Program-made: the position numbers and the translations under genes
Shown here: piece by piece, positions 26,001 to 41,000 of the stretch
Layout: every line of letters begins with the position of its first letter
Position numbering within the stretch: the stretch's first letter is position 1
Notes under the pieces: generated by a model
Database searches by the model: none
Told to the model about the DNA's origin: nothing
What the model saw: the letters and a program-made list of their open reading frames with translations, nothing else
From: Brachypodius melanocephalos
Lineage: Eukaryota; Chordata; Aves; Passeriformes; Pycnonotidae
NCBI GenBank assembly: GCA_013398615.1
Contig: VZSR01003282.1
Location: forward strand, 121,022 to 185,021
Direction of reading: 5' to 3'
DNA: 64,000 nucleotides

Positions 26001-29000
26001 TCATCACTAAAGGGAGAAATCACACAGTTTGGGTAGGAGATGCTAACACTGATTTGCCAACCTTGCAGTTTTTGAGACACAAGGTGAAGTATGTTAAAAG
26101 TATATTAAAAGTAAATGTTCGGAATTTCTTTGCCTTGGTTCTGCCTAATACTTACGTGCAAAAATTATGAGGAAGGCCTGAAAACTAAGTCAGAAGCTGA
26201 ATTTTTCTTCTCTGACCTAGTAAGCATTATAGATCAGATTAGAACAGGCCTAAGTCAATCATCTGCTTCTCTGATGGGCCACCCACTCTTTTTATAGGCC
26301 AGTAGACTTTATAATTCTCTCAGCAATTGCAGATGTAGGTTTGGTCCATACCTGAAAGTGAGAAAGCCAGAACAGTTTCTTAAGTAAGGGTTTCTTCTCT
26401 CGGTGAGCCATATGTGGACGTAGCAACAGAAAAATCATGGTCCTTCTTGAAATAAGTGAACATTTTTAAAGTTGTGCTGGCATTGGTTTCTGCCTCTGCA
26501 ATACTTTGAGTAGGGGCTGCTGCCACCATCTGCTTGTGGTGCTACCAAAGAAGAGCATCTTTGGTTCATTTGCGTGCTTGATAATTTGCAGTATCAGGCA
26601 AGCTTCCTTTAGTGCTTGACAACGTTACATCTTTATTTTTGCTTTCAGCAAAAGCAGCCTTTTTTGTTTCTTCTGATTCCCTTTAGTTATGTGAAAGAGA
26701 TGTTGGCAGGTCACTGAACATTCGCTTGCCAGCTTTATTACTGAATTGTCTTCAAGATTATCTTAGTGTATGTAAATTGTCTCTGAAATCGTCCAGTGCT
26801 GCAGCAGTCAATCTAGTCACTGACTAGTGATTTTGATAGTTAATTCCTCTGTATTGGCAGGAATTTCCAGTCTGTGCAAAGAGGCTTGAAGTTATCATCA
26901 TAAAAAGGAAATTAGTTTTCTAAAAAATTTAATCAAGAGCCTGAATGGTATTGATGCTCAGTGAGACTAAGGGTTTTTGCACCATACCTGAAAATGTTAC
27001 TTGCTTCCAAATTCACTGAAAGGCCTGAGATTTTTTTTTTAAAAATCACTAAAACAGGTAAACATCCACTTGATATGAAAAAAAAAAAAAATATAAAACT
27101 TTATAAATTCTCCAGTGGATTAACCAGTGCTTAAAAACTGAACTGAAAATAACAGCAACAAGAAAACCACACTGAAAAACCAAAGCCCAGCAGTTTTCAA
27201 GTCCCCTTGATGATTTCTTGGCTAACAGTCTTTTTCTAGAAAAAGTGCTGCTCCTAGTTGACCACTGACACCTTCATTTTGGTCTGTGCTGTTGAGAACT
27301 GGCTCTGGTTATCAGCGTTTTAGAAGGCTGATCCATTTGTCGGTATTCCCTGGAGCCAGTACTTGGACAGCACTCATTGCACTTTTAGCCACTTGCTGTA
27401 TGGAATATTGTTCTGTAGGATGGGAAGAGAGAGGAGTACGACAAGGAAAAATTACGTCCTGGTAATTGTGTTTGTCGTTACCGTTCTGCTTTTCCCATCC
27501 TACCTTCTTCAGTCATCTCTTACAAAATCTTTGTCTTTTCTACACGTTTATAAATCTCTTCTAAGTCAGTTGCATTTTTGGTCTGCGTGATAAGTGACTG
27601 GTTCAGCCTGGCTATTTACACCTCCTGTGGTTCAGCATGTTTGCCTGCAAGCTCCCTGATAGGTGGAACTGTAATTTTTGCTGTGTGGAATCTTGTCTTA
27701 TAGGGGTTTTGTAGAAGAAGGAGGTCTACTACAACCATAATAACTGGTATGTAAGTTTCCCTTTTCTTTCATAAAAGGAAAAATGACAGTTTGAGTAATC
27801 TTTAGTAGGTGAGGTAACTAAAATACCCCAGAAAAAAGGTATATCACAGAATAAAAAGTTCAGCTAAAGGGATAAAGTCAAATAACTGTTTAAAGTTCAT
27901 AAAAATCTGGGGAAAAAAATGAACCAACCTTGCTGTTGCCATGCAATGTGTATAATTTCGTACTTCCAAGTGAGGATTTTTGCCTTTTCCTCCCTGGCTC
28001 AGACACAGGTATTTCATCATCCTGTTCTTAAATGCGTTAAATAAAAGATAAAGAAGTTGAAATGGTTCTTTCTTCTCTATCATCTTTCCTGACTTCTCAA
28101 AAATCACTCCTGTGTTTCATTTCTTCCGAACAGTTACACAATAAAATTCACCTGGGAGAAACAAAGTCTATTCAGAATGGAACCACGAGTTGTAAGGGTT
28201 TTGTAACCTCAGTTTTTCTTGTTGACTAGTGACAATAAATACTGAGAAAATACAGTGTCATGATAAATCAGAACCTCTAATTTAATTTTGAAATGTATGA
28301 TTTTCTTTCAGTCTCGTGGGAAGAGAGTTTATGCTACAGACATAATCCATCATTTCACCCTTTCTCATGTGTCCCAAGGCTTAGAATCATTCATGCCAAG
28401 AAAACTGGTAAAAGAGATGCTGCGGGGAGCGGGGATGGAGGCGAGGAACCGCATTCCTTGGAGACACCTGCACCCGGCCGCAAGCGCCGGCGGAAGGGAG
28501 GGGACAGTGACGATGATGATGATGATGATGATGACAGCGATGATCAGGCAGATGAGGATGATGAGGATGAAGAGGACAAAGATGATAAAAAAGGAAAGAA
28601 GGCAGAAGTTTGTGAGGATGAGGTGGGGAATTGTCAGTATAGTGAAACTTTATTTGCAAATAAGCTAAAACTTGTTTTCTTTCTGTATTTCTGTAATATG
28701 GCACTGTTTCCCCAAAATGTTCCCATAAAAAGGAGGGAAAAATAACTTAGCTCCAATGTTTTTCAGATTTTATTAGTTTTTATTATTTTGTTAATTCCGC
28801 TTCAAAAATCAGCAGGATTGTTGCTGTAACTCTTGTAGCAGAGTTATAATTTGAAGTAGCTCTACAATTTCATGTAGATATTGAAATAAAATGCAAATAT
28901 GGACCGACCAAAGACTTACGGGTGGGGTTTTAAGAGATGCCATTATTTCACACATGAGAAACACTTAAAATTATTTTGACTACCTAAAGAGCTTAATAGA

Positions 29001-32000
29001 AACTAAGATTAAATTCTGTAGTGTTGTGTTCATGCACAAACTGAGTTACTTCCAGTTTTCAGCAAACATGAGCTTTCTCCTTTGTCCACATCTGGAGTGG
29101 TTTGAAAAGATTGAAGGTGGATCCTCTTTTCAATTATCTTGTTGCTAGTGAAATACATTGCACAAGCACACAATTTGAACTTATTTTTTTCTCTTTTTGT
29201 ATTTTCCTCTCATTTTCTATTACATCTTTTTCCTGTAATAATGATAAGACATAGTAGTATGATTTTATCCTGAAATAAATTTGGTATGACATTATATATT
29301 TGGTGATTATAGGATGATGGGGACCAGACAGCAAGTGTTGAAGAACTAGAGAAGCAGATCGAAAAACTGACAAAGGTGAGAGATCATTATTCTTTTTTCT
29401 TCTACAAATGTTATCACTAGGTGTCATAAGTTAGTATGTTAAACACAATTTTCAGTGCTCCAACTTAATATAAAAAAGCAATGACAAATTTTGTATGAGA
29501 AGCAATGACTTCAGTTACTGGGATTGTGGTTCTCATGCCCTCCTTTCTATGCTGATTTCTGCAGCTGTGCTCCAAGCCAATACAGGGCTGTCTGGGCATC
29601 ACATTTTGAAAGAAGCAGCAATAGAATAGGAAGAGAAGTGTAAATGAGAAAGATGTAATGCTGTAATTAGGGGTACCCGTGGCCCATGTTTTTATTGTTC
29701 CTATGAAAAAATTTGTCATTTAAGACTTTGTGTGTTGGTTTCTCTCATGTTCCATATTGCAGTAAATTAGCAGTCCAGGATTCCACCTGACTCACAGCAG
29801 TGTCAATTTAGCAGAGCAAGAACCGAATAAACAAATTGAAGTTCTTGTTGGCCCCCCTCAAAGAGCTGTGTTATGTTCAAAGACAGAGTTTGTTTTTGTG
29901 TATCGGTGTTGTCATTCTTTTATGAAGAGTTAAAATATCTCACTAGTCTCCCATCAGCAGTTGTGCTATCATCTGTCTTTAGGGCTCTGTTTACCATTTG
30001 CTGATGCTGTGTAATTGTCAGGATTGCAGCTGTTCTTGTGTGATGAAATCTTTGTTTGATCCACTGCTTTTTGAGAGTCAGGGATAAAAAGACAAGGTGC
30101 ACCATTGCAGTATGTTTTTAGAGGAAAACTGATAAACCTAGCCTGAGCCAGGGAATGCTTTAATTGATTTTTTTAAAAGGAAGCTTTGTAAGTAAAATCA
30201 TCAAGGCAGTGACTGTGAGTAGAGTATCACAACACACAGACACACCACTAGCCCGAATATCTGAGAGAGCCTCCTTGTCTGACCCTTGAACTTCTGTTTA
30301 GTCTGACAGCCAGATGTTTTCTGTAATAATGAGATTTTTCCCCCCACTGATTTATGATGCTCTCCCTTTTTTAAATAGCAACAAAGCCAGTACAGAAAGA
30401 AGTTATTTGAGGCTTCGCACTGTCTGCGTTCAATGATGTTTGGTCAGGACCGTTACAGGCGCCGGTACTGGATCCTGCCCCAGTGTGGTGGCATTTTTGT
30501 AGAAGGCATGGAAAGTGGTGAAGGTAAGAGCTATCAAGGAGTGCTGGCACACAGATGCACACAAGGCCAAGACACACTGCCCGTCTCTGGAGGCGCTGGC
30601 TTCGTGCAGCAAGGTCTTCACCCTCAGCCAGATGCCCTCAGGCTGCTGTCAGTAGACCTCCCCACTCATGTGGTTCTCTGGTTTCTCTTTCTGGTTATGA
30701 ATGATCAGGTCAAACCTTTCAAAACGAGGATTGGTGTTTTGGAAGTTTTCAGTTATTACACTTCTATATGTTATGCTTTCACCTATATGTGAAGTTTTTT
30801 GACTCTGAACTATTTCACCTTTTCCCTATGGCAGTGATCTCTGTGTATGAAAATTAGGAGGACCATAGAAAGCAGAAAGAAATTTTCATCCTCAGATTTT
30901 CTGCAAATGCACAGACTGTTAGGTGCATGAAGATATGATAGATGTCTGCAAAAATAAGACAGTTACTTTCATGCAGTGAAGTACCTTGTTTTCTCACGAA
31001 CCACATGCTTTAGTGTCTGTATTTTACCAGCTGATCTTTCTTTAACAGCAATTGCTGAAATCATTTTGCTAAAACTAAAATGTAATTTTGGGGTTGTGAT
31101 AGTTGTATATTAACTGTTGTTGAATTTTTCACACACTTTTAATTGGATAGATGCAGAAATTATGCATTAACCTGACTTTTTTGTTTGGTATTAGAATTTT
31201 TAAAGATAAATCTTCATTTTGGTCCCAGAAAAAGCCTTTCTAATTTTCATATAGATGAACCAAAACCTCATTTCTCTCCTTTTTTCCCTCAGAAAATAGC
31301 AAGAAGAATATCTGATGTGCATCAGAATTGCATGATCTCATGAGAGTTGCATCATTCCAGAGAGCTATTTAATTAACTATTACAGAATGGCATAGTAGGA
31401 AATTTGAGCCTGGTTTGAGGTCCAAAAATAAGCCATAGAACTTCCCCTAAATGTAATCTTGATCATCAAGTTATCTTTCTAAAATGGGGGTAGCATAAAA
31501 AGTACTTTCCTCTCTGTCTCCTGCTCTGCATTGACTTATGTTCTATGTTAGGAATGGTTTTGTACAAGCAGCTTCATACGGAATGTGCTGCTTGCATTTC
31601 TTTGGTTTGCTGTATTTAATTGTATTTTAACCAGATGAATTCCCCAAACCATTTGGAAATGGTACACAAAGAAAACAATTTACATACACTTACCTGTCTT
31701 AAAATAGTAAAAAACCCTGCACAAACAAACCCACACAAAAGTTTTAACCAAGAGCTGTAGGGCAAACCTCTGTTTTTTAATGTTGTCTTAATAAGAGTTT
31801 CATCTCCCTGAAAAGGAAAACAGGCACTTTCTTAAATTCTCACCTGCCTCCTCTTCCCCATAGCTCTTAGTTTGCTGTCTTTATGTAAATTCTACAGTTC
31901 ATCTATTTCTAATTCCCTAACCCTAAACCTTGGAAATAGGGGACATGAGGTCATGAGTGATCTGTCCATTTAAACAATACTTCTCTATCCCTTTTGTGTA

Positions 32001-35000
32001 GCCATTTTCATGCTTATGCTGATGCTTAAATTGTTTGTATCTTGATAGAGACCATAACTGTGAACACATTTTGAAGTTTAAATAGGAGGGGATGTACTTT
32101 GTAGAAATCACAGGTTTTCAGGAGCAAGTAAATATTTGTAGATGTGCCTGCCATGAACGGTAAGCCATGTGTTTATTTGTGGCTGCAGCATCTTATGAAC
32201 TTAAAATAAGGAATTGGATTTTCTACTGCTTCTCCTTAGGCTAACAGTTCTCTATTTAAAAGCATTTTATAGTTTTAAAGACTTTTTGTCTGGGTTGGCA
32301 GTCAGTTTAAGGATAGAAGAAAAATGGTTAAGAAAGACTAATAGTGTGAAGAAGAGAAAAAAAAGTTTTTTTCCTTTTGTAAAAGGTAGATCTTCAGATC
32401 TTTTGCACCTCGTATGTTTGAAGAAACTTGATTTTTTAAATCAGGTTCTGCTTGCTTCACTTTAAATTGCTTAGATGTTAGCTGTCTGCTTAGTTGTATG
32501 GAGAGTTCCAATCATGCTGGGTGGCTCTTGAAAGAGTATTGAACTTCATAGGCTGTTGATATTGTTGCACAGTCAAAGTTGTTAATGATTTGTATTGAAA
32601 GAAGTAAAATGTTTAATGTTATTTCAGTATTTGGTGAATATTTGATTTTGTAACAGGAATTTTGGTTCTCCCTTTCGTAGCTGGGTGTGTCTTTAATGAA
32701 AACAATCAGTTGCAAAAATAAACTTAGGGCTGTAAACATTGCACTCCCTTGATATCACCAGAGGGGCTTCTCAATGAAGAGTGCAGAGTCCTGCAAAAAG
32801 AAAGCTGGCAAAAATTTGTCCTTTTCAGAGACTTGGCACTGGCAAACTGCTTCAGATGTGTGAATCCGGTAGCGTGTTAGCCATGCTGAAGTGATTTTTC
32901 CTAGAAGTGTTTAGTAGTGTTTAAATCTGTATGCCTAGAAACTTGTTTCCTTCTGCAAAGCGTGCCGTAAAGTGAGAAGAGATTTCATTAACAACATCAA
33001 CAACAGCAAAGACATGGGACTCCACCATGTGTTGAGCCAAAAATAAAGTAATTTTTAATTCAAACTATGATTATAAAAACTCCGTAAAATAGTTCATCTT
33101 TACAGGTAATCTGTGCTTCTTACACCTTTTTAGGTCTAGAAGAAATTGCAAAAGAAAAAGAAAAGTTAAAAAAGGAAGAAAGTATGCATATCAAAGAAGA
33201 AGAATTTGAAACAGAAGAAAAATTACATTGCTTAGCTACAACTCCCTGTGAGCAAAAGGAAAATCTGAAAGAAAAGGACAGCACTAACCTGTTTCTACAA
33301 AAGCCTGGGTCGTTTTCAAAATTAAGCAAACTGTTAGAGGTAGCAAAAATGCCACCTGAGTCTGACACTCTGTCCCCAAAACCAAATGGCAGCACAGCAA
33401 ATGGCTGCACATTATCTTACCCAAGTAACTCAAAAAGCTCTCTCTGCAGTCTGCAACCCCCTGCATCACAAAGCTCCATCGAGAAGGCTGATTCTAATAA
33501 TCTTTTCAGTCCTAATGCCAGTGGGACAGGAAAGTTTTACAGTTCTCCACTAATTCCAAATGATCAGTTGTTAAAGACTCTTACTGAGAAGAGCAGGCAG
33601 TGGTTCAGCCTGTTACCACGGGTGCCCTGTGATGACACCTCGGTGACCCACATGGACACAGCAGCTGCTACAGCTCCACTCACTCCTCAGTCACATCCAC
33701 CATCAAAGTCACCATCACCTGTTCCATCTCCTCTTCTGGGCTCAAGCTCTGCACAGAATCCCATGGGATTAAGTCCTTTTGCATTGTCACCACTGCAGGT
33801 AAATAAAATAATTTTTGAATAGCTTGAATTTGCAACGTTTATTCGGGCAGAGTCTCTGTTTATACAAAGTATTTCACAGATCTGCGATCATTATATCTGC
33901 ATTTCTTTGTTTTTTTTCTGTTTCTAAATGTTAGTAACTAAATACAGAGGTTTTATAATACTGGATTATGATGTTTCAAGTAAACCAATGTATGATATTT
34001 TGTACATGTATTTCAGTAATTAATCTGGCTTTTAGGGTGTTGGCTCTGGTGTTAAATGAAAAGCGAATAAATACAAACTGGTTTTTGGAAGTGTAACACA
34101 CCAAACCCTACCTTTAGAAGCTGTTGGTTTTTATCATTAACTGGGCCCTAACAAGTATTACATGTCAGTGTTACATTAGTTTTTCTAAAACTAATTGAAG
34201 TACTGAGTAAAGGCTTTCTTTGTGTTTTGATTATTGTTTGACAAATAGCACCCTAATCATAATTCAAGTTTCTTGGTTATAGTAATGGTAGTTGTGCTCT
34301 GTAGCAGATGAAGACAGGACTACCTGTCATGGGACTTCAGTTCTGTGGATGGCCTACAGGAGTTCTTACTTCAAATGTTCCATTTCCATCTCCTTTACCT
34401 GCTCTTGGATCAGGGCTGGGATTATCAGAAGTCAATGGTAACTCATTCTTGGCATCTAGTGCTCCTGCAAGTAAAAGTGAATCACCAGCAGTACAAGCTG
34501 AAAAAATAGCTTCTGCCCCTTCTACAGCAGCTGAAGTAGCCAAGCCTGTAGATTATCCTAACCCAAAGCCTATACCAGAAGGTAAGTGTAATGCAACACT
34601 AAGATGATAATTTCTGTAATGCGTCTATCATGTTACAATTTTTAAAATAATTTGCCTATTGATTTTTTTAATGATTTCTTACTCTGATCATGTGTGATCA
34701 CATAAAAAAGCACCTGCCAAGTGTTTGTATGCTTGTCTTGATTTAGAAATGCAGTATGGGTGGTGGAGGATTACTGATCCAGAGGACCTAAAATCGTTGC
34801 TTAAAGTGCTGCATCTCAGGGGAATAAGAGAAAAGGCCTTACAAAAGCAAATACAGAAACACATGGATTATATCACTCTGGCCTGCATCAAAAACAAGGA
34901 TGGTATGTAGTTGGTATTTATGTCACACGTTAGACAGCTAGAGCTCTTTGGGAAATGTTTAGCCAGGAGAGTTAGAGTAATGGTTGGAGAAAAAAGGTAA

Positions 35001-38000
35001 TGGTCTCCTTATCTGTACTTGCCTTTTCACCAGCCTTGTTCTGGAAACTTACTGGATTAGAGAAATGCCATTTAATGTAAGTAGTTCTAGTGGTATAAGT
35101 AACCTTCCTAAGCTCTGATAACCTTATGAAGCTCTTTCCATCTCTGTAACACTAGGTCTTTCCTTCCCCTTCTTGCCTTTAAATTGCAAGTTTGAAAGCA
35201 TACAGAATTTTTTTGTCCATATTGAGTATTTTAAGTATAGTGTACTTTTACAACAGTTCTCCAGCATTTGGCTGGAATGACAGGTAAATCAGCTTGAATT
35301 TACCAGTACAGTTTTAATGCTAATTAAAATAACAAAAATGTGATTCTCAAATACAGTTGCAATTATTGATATCAGTGAAAATGAAGATAACCAGGTAACT
35401 CGAGATGTTGTGGAAAACTGGTCAGTAGAAGAACAAGCTATGGAGACGGATCTTGCTATTCTTCAGCAGGTGGAAGATCTAGAAAGGAGAGTTGCGTCAG
35501 CTAGTTTACAAGTTAAGGTAAAACCAACTTTCAATAAAATGTCTCTTTAAAATAAGTGGTAAGAATTTAAAGCAGATAGCAGTATTTGTGTATTGGTAAG
35601 TGCCTTCTTATTCCATCCTAATTGCCTCAAATGAAACAAATACACTGTGCAGTATCATGGAGATTTCATGTTTGAAACATTTTATTGCAGTTCAGCCTTC
35701 AGCTGAAGATGCTCAGAATGGCAGTTACTGGAGAATGTTCTCCTACAGTGCAGTTTTGTGTACCTTTTGTTAACCTCTGAATGCAAAGACTGTATTTCAT
35801 GTAGGCTGCTTAACTCTAGGGGGGCTTGCCACGCTTCTGCCTGCTTTGTGTGATTGTTGCTGGTAATGCTTTTAGAAATGCCTGCAAGTGCTTCAGAATA
35901 TTTTGCTTGAGTATTGTAGAGCCATGGAGAACATACAATGGTTATGAGTGTGATAGAGTTAAGAATTCTCTGGATTCTGGAATTTTTCCAAGGTTGGGTG
36001 TAAGGTTATGTTTGGTTATAAGGTGTGTAACACTGTAAGGTGCAGTGTTTGGGATCTAGTTTTTGGCTTGAGATGGATGTTACTGTGTCCTGATACTGCC
36101 TCCTGAGCCTACTGACCAGGTAGACCTGTTCTGATGTTTCGACGAATAGGACAGAATACTTCACAAGGGGATAAGATTGCAGACTGTTGCAGAAAGGTCC
36201 CTTCAGAAAGTCCAGTAATGCTTGTATTTCTTGATTAATTATTTTAGTTCTCTTGATATTTTGGAAAATGTCTCTACAGATGGATTACAAGTAACCCAAG
36301 ATCTACTGGAAACAGCGCTTCAATGACTTAGTTTGATTCCATAAAACAGTTCCTCTGTTTACACACTGAGTTAAGAGCAACCAATAAATGCCCAAACCTT
36401 TCTATTGACATAGGGTTGGCTGTGTCCTGAACCTGCATCAGAGAGAGACGACTTGGTATATCGTGAACATAAGTCAATTACTAGATTGCACAAGAAGCAC
36501 GATGGAGATAGTGCTGGAGGCGGAGAAGGCAATGCCAGCTCTCTAGAGCGGAGGAGTGACAACCCTCTAGATATAGCTGTAACCAGGCTCGCTGACTTGG
36601 AGCGGAACATAGAGCGAAGGTATCTGAAGAGCCCCTTAAGTACCACCATTCAGATCAAACTGGATAATGTGGGCACAGTTACTGTCCCTGCTCCTGCACC
36701 ATCTATTAGTGGTGATGGTGACGGGTAGGTTATTGAGATTAACTTGAAAAATTATTGTGCTTCTTTGCTAATTGGAGCCTATTTTCTTATTGCCTGTTAT
36801 CTATGTACTTTCTTGTATGTCTGTGATCCATATGGATCATGTTATTCTGCATGATGCTTTGTAAAGATTTTTTTTGTTATGTTTGTTAATAATCTTGCAA
36901 AGTTATCTTACATTTAACTGGTTGTGACTAAGCTTTGAGGCACGTAGCCACAGTTGGTGCACTACATGAAATTTAGTTGCTTAAACCTTATACTTATTGG
37001 CTGTGTACGTTTTGTCATTGCTTGGCTTTCAGTGTGATAATGATTGTCCCACATTTAAACATGAGCAAATGTGGGTGTGACCTACTTAATTTGCCTGTAT
37101 TTTAATGCAGAACTGAAGAGGATATTGCTCCAGGGCTAAAGGTGTGGAGAAGGGCACTGTCAGAAGCGCGCAGTGCTGCCCAGGTAGCTCTGTGCATTCA
37201 GCAGTTACAGAAATCAATAGCATGGGAAAAATCCATTATGAAAGTTGTAAGTATCTAAACTGTTTTTGCTATATCTTGTTTTCCAACTTCAGACATTTTG
37301 AGTTGAATAATGCATTTCTTATTACTTCACATAAAACCTCACACAGTTAAACTGTACATTGTGCACAGATGAATAAGCCTAATGGAAAAGATTGTCCCTT
37401 GCTTCACAAATTCAGCATCCCAAACTTGCTAAGATAGAAAGCTCTTGTAAATGGTTACATTATTTAAGATGGTAATTATTCTTTGATGATGACATCGAGG
37501 TAAATGAAAGATACTCTTTCTATTGGAATGTTTCTAACCTCACCTGTGACGCAAGTTTTACGGAGGTTCAACATCATATATTCTTCATTAAGGATTTCAT
37601 TTTTCAGAAAGTTGAAATGTTCCAAATACGCAACTTCTTTGCATGCAGAGTTCTCACAACTGAACAAACAAATTAGGCAAACTTGTGAGGAGACAAGCTG
37701 AATACCTGTTTCCTTGTACACTCAGCAAGTCAATCCATGTCAACTACATATACAAAAAAGCACACAAAGGGGATATATCAAAATTTGCATGTACCTCTGA
37801 TCCTCAAATTCCTGAAAACAAAACTTATTACTACAGCAATAGTGACTGTGATGTGATCAAGTATGACCAGTGTTATGTAGTGGGTGGCAAAAGTGATTCT
37901 TCCACTTGTGGTCCTTTTCCTAATTTTTAAATTTCTGTCAGTCCTGTACAGATTCTAATGACATCTGGACAATTAAAGGATGATCTAAATAAAAGCTGTA

Positions 38001-41000
38001 ATATGAGGCTGTACTTTTGAGTTCACATAGCTGTTAGGTTTAAGCAGTATCTTTAGGGCAAAAAGCTTACGAGTTTGATAGGAGCATCTGAAAAGGCATT
38101 GGAACATTTCAAGATGAAATAATTTATTATTCAGAAGAAAAGGTATTGCTCTCAATTTGGTTTAAATATTCTCTGCATTTAATTGCAACACAGTTGGTTA
38201 GAGCAGGGTGCTCATAACACCAGGGTCACAGATTCAGTCCTTGTACGGGCCATTCCCTTAAGAGGTGGACTCAATGATCCTCATGGGTTCCTTTCAACTC
38301 AGACTATTCTGTGATACCAGTAAACATATGTATTTGGTGAAAATATCTGGAGATTTTTTAGGTTCATGAAAAAGATGTCTAGAAATAAGGGATTAGCAAA
38401 ATCACACAATGTACATAAGAAAATTGATCGTCCTTTAGATATTTTTAAGCTAGTATGAATTTTAGGACATGCTGGGATCATTTGTTTTGCTTTACTGACT
38501 TTGGTCATTGTGGCCCTTGCATAAGATCTTTACTGATTGTTATGTGGAAATACTCTTGTAAAATACAAATTTTCTTTATGAAATAGCAAGATACCTATAC
38601 AGTATGGGCACAAATGAAGAGAAGATTTCTGACATAGTATGTTTGGGCCAAGTTTTGATAGGTATACCTTTACTTCTCACAGACATTAATGGATTATAAA
38701 AAGTGCTCATCTTTTTTTTGTGCTCTAGGGACACCTGTCTTATAATAAATGAATTGCTTTTCCAACATGTTCCCCAAATGTAGCCCTTAAATTAGTTCCT
38801 TACATATATGCTCTGTATATTCTTCTATGGATATGATCATTAGCAGATTCTGAGTGAAGTAAAATGAAAGTATTTTTGAGAGTGAATTTGTGTGTTTGAA
38901 GGAGAAGGGTAATTTAGATATCATTTATGTGTTTCGAATTTTGAAAATTGAATTAAACCCGTTTTTCATGAATTACAGTACTGCCAAATTTGTCGAAAGG
39001 GAGATAATGAGGAACTGCTGCTCCTTTGTGATGGTTGTGATAAAGGCTGTCACACCTACTGCCACAGACCCAAGATCAGCACCATCCCAGATGGGGACTG
39101 GTTCTGTCCTGCCTGCATAGCAAAGGTAACCCTCGTGTCAGGATTAAGGGACTGGAGCAAGTGACTGGTTTATTATGTGTGGTAGAGTTATAAGTCTGCC
39201 AGTGCTTTTTTCGGTGGAAATAATGATCTATATGTTTTATGGGGGAGCTCCCATTAAATTATGAGATCAGTAGTTTTATTTAACTTGTATTTTAGTGACA
39301 GTAAAGGCTACAGTTGTATTTGCTCTAAACTGTGGGATTTTTAATGTAAGAATTAGATACAGAATTTTCATGCTAATTCAATACCATAATTTTTAATTTC
39401 TGTTTTAAAATCTGTTCAGTATTTGTTGTCAAATTTCATCGTTAAGTATTGACAGACAAATGTCTCAGGTTCTGTTTTAAAAAAAAAAGCAAAGAAAAAA
39501 CTTGGTGAATTTTTTTTTTTTGTATGTTTATATCAGTCATTTAGTAATGGACTAATGTTTGTCTAAAACTATGCCAACTTGGTTGTTAGGAGGTACTGTT
39601 TTATGAATTTGAATGTCAGGTGCTTTTTTGTTGTCACAAGTTGAGAACCTAGGTCGTGAGTACCAGGAATTTCTGCAGCCTTATTAATCAGCCTTCTGAG
39701 AAGAGCAAAGCATGAATAATCTCTAATATTAAATATTTAATTTGTTTTGTATTTAATTTGTTTTGGTGCTTCTGTTTCTGATCTTCATTGCTGTCTGTCA
39801 GTGATAACACAGGTTTCTGTAATTTCTAGATTATTACTTATTTCAGTTCTCTCTATTTCAGGCAAGTGGTCAAACTCTAAAGATAAAAAAGCTTCAAATT
39901 AAAGGTAAAAAAAGTAATGAACAAAAGAGAAGCAGGAAATTAGCAGGAGAAACAGAAGATGAAGACTCTGCAGCTACAAGCATTGCCTTAAAAAGAGGAA
40001 AAACAGACCCTAAAAAAAGAAAAATGGATGAAAATGTTTGTGTGAGCCAGTTAAAGCAAGAAAATTGTACAGCTATTAAGAAACCTAAGAGAGATGGAGA
40101 CTCCAACTCCAAAGATCTGGCTATATGCAGGTAAAGTGTCAGATGCTAAATTTTGGGGTAAGTCTTGTTGAAAACAAGTAGCACTGGATCTTTTTTCCCT
40201 CTGTTCTGGGGAACAAGAATGCTATTCTTTGACAGATGTATGTGTATATACACATTGTATGTGTGTCTGCTGGGAGAATGAGTGAAGGCCAGCCCCAGCA
40301 GCAGTGGCACCGACACCTTTCTCAAGGGTGTCAAAGACAATCTCCGCTGTGTCCAAAGGGGCACACACGAACCATCTGCTGTGCTAGCATTGCTGCTCAC
40401 TCAAAAGGGACACAGTTTTAGCCTTGTCGCAGTCTTGGAAAGTCAGCCTTGGCAGCTGGTTTGCAAATGGTTTACACTGAGGATCAAAGTTGCAAGACCA
40501 TGTTTTCTTTTGGAATGTTATCATTAGAATTTCATTTCACATAGGTTGCCTGGAAAGAACTTAATGCTATTTTAGTTACTCAGCTGTCTGTCTCAATGTA
40601 CATCGTTCTCTGCCTTGCAAAGGGTGCAGAATGAAGTGCTTTCTTTTTGTAAAGTCAATAGTTTGGCCGTTCATAGGGAATTCATTTAATAGCAAAAACA
40701 CTGTGAATGTATGAACAGTTAAAAAATACTGACTTGAAACCTTATTTTATTCAGCATGATTCTCTCAGAATTGGAAACTCATGAAGATGCCTGGCCTTTC
40801 TTACTTCCTGTAAACTTGAAACTTGTTCCTGGTTATAAGAAAGTTATTAAAAAACCTATGGACTTTTCTACCATTAGAGACAAGCTAAGTAGTGGACAGT
40901 AAGTAAACCTATTATAAATTTCACTTTACATTTTGAAAATATTTAAACACTGCAGTACAATACATTTTTAAAATTAGCTAAACTATATTGTTCTGCTCTG

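Noticed and set aside
28387..28704. Minus-strand His/Pro-rich frame and plus-strand Met-rich frame at exon w18
   Set aside because: Shadows of the Asp-coding GAT repeat in other frames.
38183..38255. A functional tRNA-Ile gene
   Set aside because: The 5' acceptor strand and A box do not match, the anticodon position is changed, and the tail is CR1-like. It is the head of a SINE.
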